From CAZTHM01 sp041946825 (lineage in GTDB: Bacteria > Acidobacteriota > Terriglobia > UBA7540): a stretch of DNA of 64,000 nucleotides. This document shows, in pieces, positions 41,022-49,943 of this stretch (its first letter is position 1; each line of letters opens with the position of its first letter). The translations under genes were made by a program, and so were the position numbers. The stretch is from the NCBI GenBank assembly GCA_041946825.1, contig JBHGBD010000026.1, positions 1 through 64,000 on the forward strand. The letters are read 5' to 3'. Below the pieces are notes generated by a model. It was not told the origin of the DNA. It saw only the letters and a list, made by a program, of their open reading frames with translations, and made no database searches.

Positions 41022-42610
41022 GCGGCCTTCCTCTCTTCCTTAACCTTCCCCGCCGGTGACGGCAATTCGATTCGCTTGCAGAGATTATCCAGCCCGGCCA
41101 AGCGGTTGGCCAGGGAATTGGTTCCGTCCAGGCACCAGTCGCGCGGAGGAATCAGCGTGTGCGCGAATTTCCTCGGATCGTCGCCGGCCGCGAGCGTGCC
41201 GACGTAAACCCGATTCCAGACGCAGGGCTGCTCGGGCCGCGCCTCGCACGAGCCGTCGACGCGCGAGCCGCCGCAGGGTCCGTTGCGCAGCTCTTTGTAG
41301 CACGACGCCATCGAACAGCCCGCGTAGTTCAAATGTTCCTGGATGCAGTCTCCGCAGCTGACGCAGCCGAGCGTGGCCCGGCGATAGAGCACAGAGGGCT
41401 CGAGCAGCCGCGCCCATAGCCCGCGCCGCCAGGAGCCGCCGGCTATTTCCGGCTTGAGCCGCGACGCAAAGAAGCGCGCGACGTGAGAGTCCGAGGCGAT
41501 CAGGTACCGATGCGCGAAGCGCGAGAAACGCTGCGTCCATGTGGCGCGCGGGGGAGCTTTGGCGAGCTGATAATCGAGGCTCGCATTGCTGAGTCCGTCC
41601 ACGCCGCGAGGCAGCAGATAAAACTCATTCGGATAAGGGAAGATCAGTTCATCAATCCGGCGCCGCCAGTCGCGGCCGATGACGTTCGCGCGCTCGAGGA
41701 TAGTCATGAAGTCTTTGTGCATCAGCCCGAACCCGCCGATGTGGGCGCCCGCGAAACCCAAATCCCGGACGGCCGCTACCATGCACGCCGCGCGCTCCAG
41801 GCGCTCCGGCTTCTTCTCGGTTTCGAGGCGGCGAATCAATTCGTCGCTAACCACGCAGCCCGCCAGCTCTCCCGACTGCATCATCCGCGCGATCTTGGCC
41901 GTGGGGACGTACACGTTGGCGAGCACGGGAAAGCGCCCGAGACCCTCGCGCGCCATGTATTGTTTAAGTTCATATAGCTTGCGAATGTTAAATCCTATCT
42001 GAGTAATAATGAATTGTGACCCGGCGGCGATCTTCAATTGCAGCTTATAGAACTGCATCATCTGGTCGGGCTCGCCGACCTTGTAGGGATTGACGACCGC
42101 GCCGGCGAGAAAATCGAACGGCGAGCTGGAGACGGCGCGCCCGGCCAGGTTGTATTGGATGCCCGCGCGCGCCGCCCGGAGCAACCAGAGCATGAGCACC
42201 GAATCGAGATCGTAAACGGGCTTGGGCTTTCCGGCGAACCCCTCCTTTTGCGCGTCCCCGGTCAGCGCGAGGATGTTCTCAACGCCGAGGCGCGCGAAGT
42301 TGTGGAGGCGCGCTTCGAGCGCCGCGCGGTTCCCGTCTTTTCCGCTCAGGTGCGCGATGGGAGTGAGGTTCTTCTCGAGGATGAAGGAAGTGAACGCTTC
42401 GGGCGGAAGCGCCGGATTGCCGCCGGGAAGGTCGGTGACGCTGATGATCTTGATGCCGTCGGGCTGGGCGGACGCCTCGCGAACGAACGTCTCGGCTTCG
42501 GCGACTTCGTGGTCGCGCCCCAGCACCAGTTCCGCCGTGCAGCAGAACTTTCCTTCCACCAGCGCCGAGCGCAACCAGTTCGGCTTGCGGCTTGCGCTCT
42601 CTGAGCTCAT
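41018..42610 (-). CDS. Methylenetetrahydrofolate reductase fused to a MetV-like Cys-rich domain
   Basis: 530 residues. The N-terminal ~300 residues are the MetF flavoprotein barrel (KFCCTAELVLGRDHEVAEAE, GKDGNRAALEARLHNFARLG, NILALTGD, GSQFIITQIGFN). The C-terminal ~200 residues hold the MTHFR_C/MetV-type zinc or iron-sulfur region with many cysteines (LGCVSCGDCIQEHLNY, AGCSMASCYKELRNGPCGGS, GSCEARPEQPC). MetFV reductases are known from acetogens, where they interconvert methylene- and methyl-tetrahydrofolate, often with reduced ferredoxin-type partners. Here the protein links the corrinoid methyl pool to the folate pool. ATG 42610; stop overlaps the pterin methyltransferase start. Confidence 0.92.
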   Translation of the reverse strand: MSSESASRKPNWLRSALVEGKFCCTAELVLGRDHEVAEAETFVREASAQPDGIKIISVTDLPGGNPALPPEAFTSFILEKNLTPIAHLSGKDGNRAALEARLHNFARLGVENILALTGDAQKEGFAGKPKPVYDLDSVLMLWLLRAARAGIQYNLAGRAVSSSPFDFLAGAVVNPYKVGEPDQMMQFYKLQLKIAAGSQFIITQIGFNIRKLYELKQYMAREGLGRFPVLANVYVPTAKIARMMQSGELAGCVVSDELIRRLETEKKPERLERAACMVAAVRDLGFAGAHIGGFGLMHKDFMTILERANVIGRDWRRRIDELIFPYPNEFYLLPRGVDGLSNASLDYQLAKAPPRATWTQRFSRFAHRYLIASDSHVARFFASRLKPEIAGGSWRRGLWARLLEPSVLYRRATLGCVSCGDCIQEHLNYAGCSMASCYKELRNGPCGGSRVDGSCEARPEQPCVWNRVYVGTLAAGDDPRKFAHTLIPPRDWCLDGTNSLANRLAGLDNLCKRIELPSPAGKVKEERKAA

Positions 42611-42656
42611 TGGAATTTCCTACGTCGGGAGGGCAGGCGCATCAAAAGCTTCAACA

Positions 42657-42788
42657 ATCCCTCTCACCCGTCCCGATGAAATGTATCGGGACACCCTCTC
42701 CCGGAGGGAGAGGGCTGCAATCCAACCCGCTATCCCGGCCCTCTCCCGGCGGGAGAGGGTGGCGCGCGCAGCGAGCCGGGTGAGGGTG
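42657..42788. repeat. CCCTCTCCC-type palindromic repeat inside the C1 cluster
   Basis: CCCTCTCCCGGAGGGAGAGGG and CCCTCTCCCGGCGGGAGAGGGT bounded by CCCTCACCC-like and GGGTGAGGG ends. It lies between the corrinoid-protein gene and metF and creates a 200-bp non-coding insert in an otherwise tight operon. Confidence 0.88.
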
Positions 42789-42810
42789 CCGGTTTCCTCC
42801 TGCTCCCGTC

Positions 42811-43446
42811 TCATGCTGCTGCCAACCGGCGGGCGAGGCTGACCGCGCCATTAGCGTTGTCGCTGTAGCCGTCGGCGCCGATTTCGTCCGCGAACCGCTG
42901 CGTGACCGGAGCGCCGCCCACGATGACCTTGATCTGTCCGCGCACCCCCGCCTTCTTCAGCTCGTCGATCACCGTCCGCATGTAGGGCATGGTCGTCGTC
43001 AGCAGCGCGGAAAGCGCGACGATGTCGGCCTTCTTGGTTTGCAGCGTGGCGAGTATTTTTTCGGGGCCCACGTCGACTCCCAGGTCCACGACTTCGAACC
43101 CCGCGCCCTCCAGCATCGAGGCGACAAGGTTCTTGCCGATATCATGCAGGTCGCCCTTCACCGTGCCGATCAGGATTCGCCCGGCGGGCTCGGCGCCGCG
43201 CGCGGCGAGCAGCGGGCGGATCAGTTCGAGCGAGGCTTTCATGGCGCGCGCGGAAATCAGCAGCTCGGGCACAAAACAGTCGCCCGTCTCGAACCGCTTC
43301 CCCATCTCGTCCATGGCGGGGATCATGTAATTGGTCACCAATTCCTGCGGGTCGGTGTTCTCCGCCAGCGCCTGCTTGGTGATGGCCACAGAGGCCTTGG
43401 CGTCGCCATTCAGAATGGCTTCGGTCAGCTTCGAAAGATCAGACAT
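42811..43446 (-). CDS. Corrinoid (cobalamin)-binding methyl-carrier protein
   Basis: 211 residues. N-terminal B12-binding-2 helical cap (LSKLTEAILNGDAKASVAIT, YMIPAMDEMGKRFETGDCFV, PELLISARAM) followed by the Rossmann B12 domain with the lower-ligand motif DLHDIGKNL (Asp-x-His-x2-Gly), the VALSALLTTTMPYM loop and VIVGGAPVTQRFADEIGADG. Size and layout match MtaC/MttC/MtbC carriers and the third MetH module. ATG 43446 follows GGGAGGACAAA. First gene of the cluster and target of the upstream palindrome. Confidence 0.95.
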   Translation of the reverse strand: MSDLSKLTEAILNGDAKASVAITKQALAENTDPQELVTNYMIPAMDEMGKRFETGDCFVPELLISARAMKASLELIRPLLAARGAEPAGRILIGTVKGDLHDIGKNLVASMLEGAGFEVVDLGVDVGPEKILATLQTKKADIVALSALLTTTMPYMRTVIDELKKAGVRGQIKVIVGGAPVTQRFADEIGADGYSDNANGAVSLARRLAAA

Positions 43447-43481
43447 TTTGTCCTCCCGGTGCACACTATCGGCGCTATTTC

Positions 43482-43500
43482 TTGGCACCTCCTGTGCCAA
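43482..43500 (-). promoter_or_regulatory. Palindromic site with sigma-54 (-24/-12) spacing upstream of the C1 cluster
   Basis: On the minus strand TTGGCACAGGAGGTGCCAA: perfect 7-bp arms separated by 5 bp, and also GG-N10-GC with a -24-like TGGCAC. If it is a -24/-12 element, transcription would start near 43473, leaving a 26-nt leader that contains the GGGAGG ribosome-binding site. It could equally be an operator for a dimeric regulator. Confidence 0.45.
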
Positions 43501-43625
43501 AGTGCAAGTGATTTCTGAGTTCGGGCCTCTGTTCGACAAAATGTCACTTCGTTACAGATTGTCTCGATCAGGGCGGCAGCAACCTCCCGCATAGCTTGAT
43601 TCTCAGTGTCCTCCGCGCTTTCCCA

Positions 43626-43708
43626 GCCCTAACACAGAGTTCACAGAGGGGCTCCGTGAACTCTGCGTTTCAAGCTTCATAGCCACAGAGGTCACGGAGA
43701 AACCCACT
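43626..43708. repeat. CACAGAG/CTCCGTG palindromic repeat (second copy)
   Basis: CACAGAGTTCACAGAGG facing CTCCGTGAACTCTGCG, then CCACAGAGGTCACGGAG. Same family as 12576-12701. Confidence 0.8.
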
Positions 43709-43940
43709 TCCGTGGCGCCAGCGCCAGGTCGGGGCGTTTCGGAACGACAGATTGTCCGCTTTTCTCGAATTTCGCGTTGGCAGGCGATTCTAGGCCCCTC
43801 TCGCGGCTTCTTAGGCTACAGGTCTGGGTAAGGGGCTTTCGGAAGCGCCTAGGGGCCTTTCCGCGCGCTGGCGGGCTATTCTAGAAGGCTAGCCGGTGGC
43901 TGCAGCACCGCCCCGCTCTGAGCGAGATGCCGTGGGCTTT

Positions 43941-44549
43941 CTATGTCTCGCGGAACGCGGCCACGACGATCAGGGCGAATCCGACGGCCAGCACGAGAAG
44001 TTCTCCACGCGATAGACGGATGTCTCGGAGTGACTTCACGCGGACGAACTTCTCGTTCCATCGCCACCAGGTCTGCCGTTGGTACATTGAGATGCCGGCT
44101 GTGGCCGCGATCAGGCAGACGTATCCGAGGGTCTCAGCGCCTCCGATGGTCAAGCCTGTTGCCGTCCCAGCCAGGAACGGCACACCGCTGAGATCCAGCG
44201 CAGCCAGGGAGTTCGTGCCCAGGAACAGGCCCGTCGTCACTCCCAGAAAGAACGTGACGAGGTACCCGAGAGGTATCGTGCGCACTCGCTGCAAGTTGAG
44301 CAGGATGCAGATCGATCCCATGACCAGGAGGTTCATGGCCAGTGTGCCGGCGAACTCAGACCAGAAACCGGGGGACTCAGCCACTTTCGATGCAATCACA
44401 TAAACAGGGTGCCTCCCTTTGAGGGCCCCGGGCTGGAGCAGGCGATACCCAACGAGGAATGCAACGTTATGGAATAAGTTGTAGGCTCCGTACAGTAGCA
44501 GGACTCTGGTGAGCACGCCGTCGCCTCGCGTCGCCGCATCTGAACTCAT
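43941..44549 (-). CDS. Polytopic membrane protein, unknown
   Basis: 202 residues with about five hydrophobic helices (VLLLYGAYNLFHNVAFLVGY; FAGTLAMNLLVMGSICILLN; TIPLGYLVTFFLGVTTGLFLG; TIGGAETLGYVCLIAATAGI; ELLVLAVGFALIVVAAF). The middle (PLGYLVTFFLGVTTGLFLGT) and the following GGAE..GY recall SpoIIM/DUF95-type proteins, but the match is too weak to name. ATG 44549 follows a GGGAGG. It reads in the same direction as the C1 cluster with a 490-bp gap, so it is probably a separate transcript. Confidence 0.7.
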   Translation of the reverse strand: MSSDAATRGDGVLTRVLLLYGAYNLFHNVAFLVGYRLLQPGALKGRHPVYVIASKVAESPGFWSEFAGTLAMNLLVMGSICILLNLQRVRTIPLGYLVTFFLGVTTGLFLGTNSLAALDLSGVPFLAGTATGLTIGGAETLGYVCLIAATAGISMYQRQTWWRWNEKFVRVKSLRDIRLSRGELLVLAVGFALIVVAAFRET

Positions 44550-44589
44550 GCTCGCCTCCCTTTTCCTGACCGCCGCGCCCTGGAAACCA

Positions 44590-45447
44590 TCAAGGGCTCG
44601 GCATTTCAGTTCTCGCCATGCGCCGGGCTTTTTCGAGGATGGCGGGGCGCGCCTGCTCCATCAGTTCGCGCAGATCCTCGTAGCGCAGCGTGCGCTGCTC
44701 GAAGCTCCGCCGCTCGAGCGAGCGCAGGAACCTTTCCGCGAATTCCTTGAAGTACGACCCGTAGAGGTGGTAGCTGTCGGCCACGTGGCAGTAGCGCCCG
44801 ACACGCACCTGCCTTCCGGAAAGCTCGGCGACGCGCGCGGCGATTCTCCTTTGCAGTTCGACGAGCGCGAAGATGTTCATGAACGCCGCCTTGTACGCGT
44901 CGTTCGAGCGGAAGCGGACGTTCATGCTGAGGACCTGCTCGCCCTGCTCCTCGGTGATTCGGCACCAGGCGCTTTGCAGGCACGCCGGATCGTAGCAATC
45001 ATTGTCTTCCCAGACTTTCCAGGTGATGGCCTGGGCGCGGCGGGTGTGCGGCGCCTCGGCGAGTTTGCGGCAGAGCATCTCGATCTGGTCGGTACAACCC
45101 AGCGTGGGAACGTTGTAGGCAAACAGCCGCTGGTGGTAGGTGTACTCCCAGCGCTGGTCGTCGGGATTCGCGCGGTCGCGGACCAGGTGGTCCTTGATGC
45201 CCTCGCAGACTTCCATCACGTACTCCTGCAATTCCTCCGGGCCGCCGGGAAAGTCGCGGTGGATCATCGGCTCGCGTAAGGGGTCGGTGATGGTGATGAC
45301 CATCGTGGCGTCTTTGCTGGGGGGATCGTCGGGTTTGTCGTACTGGGTTTTGACGTCGCAGCCGTTTTTGTGCAAGGCGATGAGTGACTCTTCCCAGGCG
45401 CGGGCGATGGAATCCGCCTCGACATGCAGCACGGGTATGCCGTTCAT
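44590..45447 (-). CDS. Thymidylate synthase superfamily protein, methanogen-type-like
   Basis: 285 residues. The C-terminal half fits the ThyA fold: putative nucleophile Cys162 in LQSAWCRITEE, the phosphate-binding Arg180-Ser181 and Asn182/Asp183 in VRFRSNDAYKAAFMNIF, and D224-x2-H227-x-Y229 in HVADSYHLYGSYF. The N-terminal part (SIARAWEESLIALHKNGCDV, TMVITITDPLREPMIHRDFP) resembles the archaeal/methanogen thymidylate synthase group rather than E. coli ThyA. It should methylate or hydroxymethylate a deoxypyrimidine monophosphate using a folate or pterin C1 donor. The canonical Pro-Cys-His motif is altered, so the activity needs testing. It sits upstream of the C1 gene cluster on the same strand. 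Confidence 0.7.
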   Translation of the reverse strand: MNGIPVLHVEADSIARAWEESLIALHKNGCDVKTQYDKPDDPPSKDATMVITITDPLREPMIHRDFPGGPEELQEYVMEVCEGIKDHLVRDRANPDDQRWEYTYHQRLFAYNVPTLGCTDQIEMLCRKLAEAPHTRRAQAITWKVWEDNDCYDPACLQSAWCRITEEQGEQVLSMNVRFRSNDAYKAAFMNIFALVELQRRIAARVAELSGRQVRVGRYCHVADSYHLYGSYFKEFAERFLRSLERRSFEQRTLRYEDLRELMEQARPAILEKARRMARTEMPSP

Positions 45448-45700
45448 GACACCTCCCCAATGGCGTTGGCGAGAGACACCGCGGACTTGCCGGCGCGAGG
45501 CAACTTCGGATGCGACGATTGTAACTCACCCCGGGCGCCGCGCGCCGGTTTCGCTGTCGGCCGGCGGCTCCCCGCGCGCGTACCAGCAAGCCAGGAGAAT
45601 CTCCAAGAGTCGCGGGTTGCCGCCCTCGACGCGGTCTCCTATACTGGAAGGAGCAGGGCTAGGGAGCCATGCAGAATTCTTTTCAGCATGGCGAGGGTGA

Positions 45701-47506
45701 ATGGCGAAATTTCTGTCCACGGTCGCGGTGTCTCTTTTCCTGATTACCTTCCTTGGCGCGCAAGCGCCGCAGCGGCCGGACGGCGCGGGTACTTTTCAAA
45801 ACCAGTGCGCCACATGCCACCAGGCGGGGAACAGCGTGGCGGCCCCGCTCCCCGACCAGCTTCGCCGCATGACGCGCAGCTCCATTCTCCGCGCCCTTGA
45901 AAGCGGGAAGATGAAGGAACAGGGGTCGCATCTCAGCGCCGACGAGCGCGCCGCGGTCGCGGAGTTTCTGGGAACGCCCGATGAAGATCAGCCCGCGAAC
46001 CCCGCGTCCCATTGCGCGCCCACGCCGTTTTCGACCGGCGGCGATCCTGGCTGGAATGGCTGGGGAGTGGATGCGTTCAACACCCGGTTCCAGCCCGGCG
46101 ACGCGGCGCGCCTGGGGCGCGACGATGTTCCGAAGCTCCAGCTCAAGTGGGCGTTCGGCTATCCCGGCGCCTCGGCGACGTTTGGCCAGCCCACGGTCGC
46201 GGGAGGACGGGTGTTTGTGGGAAGCGAAGACGGGACCGTCTACTCACTGGACGCTCGCACGGGCTGCGTCTACTGGACCTTCAAAGCCCCGCTCACCGTC
46301 AAGACCGCGGTCTCGATGGGCGAGGGGGGACGCGCCGCCTACTTCGGCGACACGGCCGGAAACGTTTACGCCGTTAACGCTGAGAATGGTTCGCTGCTTT
46401 GGAATGTCCGAGTGGATGGTCACTCCGCCGCGCGGATCACCGGGTCGCTGCTCCTCGTCAACGAACGCCTCTACGTTCCGGTTTCGTCGGGCGAGGAGGG
46501 CGCCGCCGTCGATCCCAAGTATCCATGCTGCACATTCCGTGGCAGCGTAGTGGCTCTGGACGCGCGCACGGGCTCGCAGATTTGGAAGTCGTATACGATC
46601 CCGGAGCCGCCCAAGCCGACGGGCCGTCGCAACGTCGCAGGCGCGAAGCTCTACGGCCCCGCCGGAGCCGCTGTCTGGTCGCCCCCGACCGCCGACCTGA
46701 AAGCGCGGGCGATTTACGTGGCGACGGGGAACAGCTACACCGAGCCCGCCAGCAAATACGCGGACGCCGTCATTGCCTTCGACATGGACTCCGGAAGGAT
46801 GCTTTGGTCGCACCAGTTCACGGAGAATGACCTCTGGAATATTTCCTGCGTCGTTCCGGATCGCGCCAATTGCCCCAAGACGCCGGGACGCGATTTTGAT
46901 TTTGGAGCGCCTCCCATTCTGGTGTCTCTGGCCAATGGAAAGCGAGTGTTGCTGCTGGGCCAGAAGTCGGGGGTCGTCCACGCCATCGATCCCGACCGCC
47001 GCGGTGAGATCCTGTGGCAGGCGCGCATCGGCCGCGGAGGGCCGCTGGGAGGAATCCAGTGGGGCGGCGCCGCGGATGACCAAAAGTTGGCGTTTTTCCC
47101 GCGCTCGGATTGGGACGAATCAGGGCCGGCGGTCGGCGGAGGCTTGTTCGCCTTCCGGATCGCCACCGGAGAAAGGGCCTGGGTGGCCCTGCCTTCCAAG
47201 CCCGCCTGCGCTGAGCAGCCCGGATGCAGCGCCGCGCAGATGGCGCCCGTAACGGCAATTCCCGGAGTGGTCTTCTCCGGTTCGCTGGATGGCCACCTGC
47301 GCGCTTACGACACGCGCGACGGGACGGTGATCTGGAACTTCGACGCCCTGCGGGAATTTCAAACCGTCAACGGCGCCAAGGCCAGCGGAGGCTCCTTCAA
47401 CGCCTCCGGCCCGGCGATCGTGGACGGCAGGCTCTTTGTTAACTCGGGATACACGAACGCCATCAGCGGCAACGTGCTTCTCGCCTTCACCGTCGATGGC
47501 AAGTAG
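45701..47506 (+). CDS. Quinohemoprotein (PQQ beta-propeller with N-terminal c-type haem; polyvinyl-alcohol-dehydrogenase-like)
   Basis: 601 residues. Signal peptide (FLSTVAVSLFLITFLGA), a small cytochrome c module with the haem site CATCHQ (~residue 36) and an eight-bladed PQQ propeller with repeated W/tryptophan-docking motifs (GTVYSLDARTGCVYWTFKAP, GNVYAVNAENGSLLWNVRV, GSVVALDARTGSQIWKSYT, HLRAYDTRDGTVIWNFDA). The order haem-then-propeller and the motif WNGWGVDAFNTRFQP are typical of polyvinyl-alcohol dehydrogenase (cytochrome). A periplasmic alcohol oxidase is the best guess; the true substrate is open. No PQQ biosynthesis gene is nearby. Confidence 0.85.
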   Translation: MAKFLSTVAVSLFLITFLGAQAPQRPDGAGTFQNQCATCHQAGNSVAAPLPDQLRRMTRSSILRALESGKMKEQGSHLSADERAAVAEFLGTPDEDQPANPASHCAPTPFSTGGDPGWNGWGVDAFNTRFQPGDAARLGRDDVPKLQLKWAFGYPGASATFGQPTVAGGRVFVGSEDGTVYSLDARTGCVYWTFKAPLTVKTAVSMGEGGRAAYFGDTAGNVYAVNAENGSLLWNVRVDGHSAARITGSLLLVNERLYVPVSSGEEGAAVDPKYPCCTFRGSVVALDARTGSQIWKSYTIPEPPKPTGRRNVAGAKLYGPAGAAVWSPPTADLKARAIYVATGNSYTEPASKYADAVIAFDMDSGRMLWSHQFTENDLWNISCVVPDRANCPKTPGRDFDFGAPPILVSLANGKRVLLLGQKSGVVHAIDPDRRGEILWQARIGRGGPLGGIQWGGAADDQKLAFFPRSDWDESGPAVGGGLFAFRIATGERAWVALPSKPACAEQPGCSAAQMAPVTAIPGVVFSGSLDGHLRAYDTRDGTVIWNFDALREFQTVNGAKASGGSFNASGPAIVDGRLFVNSGYTNAISGNVLLAFTVDGK

Positions 47507-47526
47507 AAGCGCGCCATCGCGTGCCC

Positions 47527-48858
<1,332 letters not shown>

Positions 48859-48947
48859 TTTCCTCTCCTCCGCGGCACAAGAAGCCGCGCATGATGATGC
48901 CTAGCGCGCGAAAGTCTACCGCAAATTCGCCCCGAGAGGTAAGCCCT

Positions 48948-49187
48948 GTAGCGGCGATCTGTGTTCGCCGTCTTTACCGTAGCGGCGGCTTTACGCCGCC
49001 ATGGCGAGGTGAACTCGCCGCCACAGCCCACCGAACCGTAGCGTCGGCCTTCAGACCGCCACCGCGCTGGCGACTTGAAGGTCGCCGCTACCGCGCGGTA
49101 GCGCGGACTGCCGATTCTGCGGTCCGCGGCTCTGCCTTCAGAACAATCGCGGACCTGAAAACCGCAGGTCCGCGCTACTTGCTTCCC
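48948..49187. repeat. Cluster of GTAGCGGCGG palindromes
   Basis: At least four tandem inverted repeats: TGTAGCGGCGATCTGTG / TTCGCCG; GTAGCGGCGGCTTTACGCCG; GGCGAGGTGAACTCGCCGCC; GTAGCGTCGGCCTTCAGACC; GCGACTTGAAGGTCGCCGCT; GCGCGGTAGCGCGGAC and GCGGACCTG...CAGGTCCGCGCTAC. This is the densest copy of the family in the window and fills most of the 366-bp gap between the two divergent genes. Confidence 0.88.
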
Positions 49188-49224
49188 GCGGGAAATTCAT
49201 GTTCGTTTGCGTTACCGTATCAGC

Positions 49225-49731
49225 GTGAAATCCAAGTTTTGTGCTGCGTGGTTTCTCATCGCTTTGTGGCCACTGGCAGCCGACAAAACGATATCTGCAG
49301 TGAAAGTTCCACAAAACTCCGTTGACTTATTGAAACCCATACTTGAGAAGTCGGCGGGACTGTATCGCGATCCCGAATGTCGCGGCAGTGATTATCAGGG
49401 GCATTGCAATGATCTTTTCGAACAGTATCAAGACCGAATGTTTGATCTTTTCGAGCTGAAGAACCAAGATGCGGATGAAGCTTTGGTCGTTCTGTTCGCA
49501 TTCCCTTCAGCGCACGGGTATACACGCAAACCGCACCCTACGGAAGCTCTCACTTGTGCGGTGGCCGAACGCGGGGAGCGAATGTTACCCCTGTTGTCGA
49601 AATACAAAGGTTGCAACCCCAATATTCTTGGCGACTATCCGGCACAAATGCGCAGGACCGACTGTGAGCAAGAGATGTCCTACGCACGCGAAATCATTAC
49701 TGGACATCACGCTACCGAGTACTGCCGATAA
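49225..49731 (+). CDS. Small exported protein, unknown
   Basis: 168 residues from GTG 49225: MKSKFCAAWFLIALWPLAAD is a signal peptide. The mature part is helical, with six cysteines (DPECRGSDYQGHC; ALTCAV; YKGCNP; RRTDCEQEM; ATEYC), suggesting disulfides in the periplasm. I do not recognise a family. Base composition is lower in GC than its neighbours (many AAA, TTT, ATA codons in the first 200 bp), which could indicate recent acquisition. A TTG six codons upstream is an alternative start. Confidence 0.6.
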   Translation: MKSKFCAAWFLIALWPLAADKTISAVKVPQNSVDLLKPILEKSAGLYRDPECRGSDYQGHCNDLFEQYQDRMFDLFELKNQDADEALVVLFAFPSAHGYTRKPHPTEALTCAVAERGERMLPLLSKYKGCNPNILGDYPAQMRRTDCEQEMSYAREIITGHHATEYCR

Positions 49732-49943
49732 TATCGGCAATAGCGGCCACGGCACGGGTCTTGTGCTGTGGGCTTTTTCCGGGCCGCGAGATTGCGAACT
49801 ACCAGCAATGCGGCTCCGGTAGCTGTTACCGGCCGGCCGGTAGGCCAGGCCCCGCGCCTGCCCGCTCCTCCCCTTTTGCATTTTTCACTCAGAACGAGCT
49901 ATCTCGGAATTGCCTCGGCTCTGGCGCAGACTACGTCCCGCGC
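49732..49943. other. Intergenic spacer between convergent genes
   Basis: 212 bp. One possible hairpin (GGCCGGCCGG near 49830) but no T run. Nothing else is evident. Confidence 0.4.

Larger units (their letters stand above)
43447..43940. other. Long non-coding region upstream of the C1 cluster
   Basis: About 490 bp. It contains the 43482-43500 palindrome next to the corrinoid gene, a CACAGAG repeat (43626-43708) and, further up, a pair of inverted CTAGGCCCCT / AGGGGCCT tracts (43791-43860). No ORF with coding character and no convincing cobalamin or SAM riboswitch core could be found by eye. Confidence 0.5.

Noticed and set aside
43447..43940. Cobalamin riboswitch upstream of the corrinoid cluster
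   Set aside because: No B12-box core or expected set of conserved helices could be found by eye on the minus strand.
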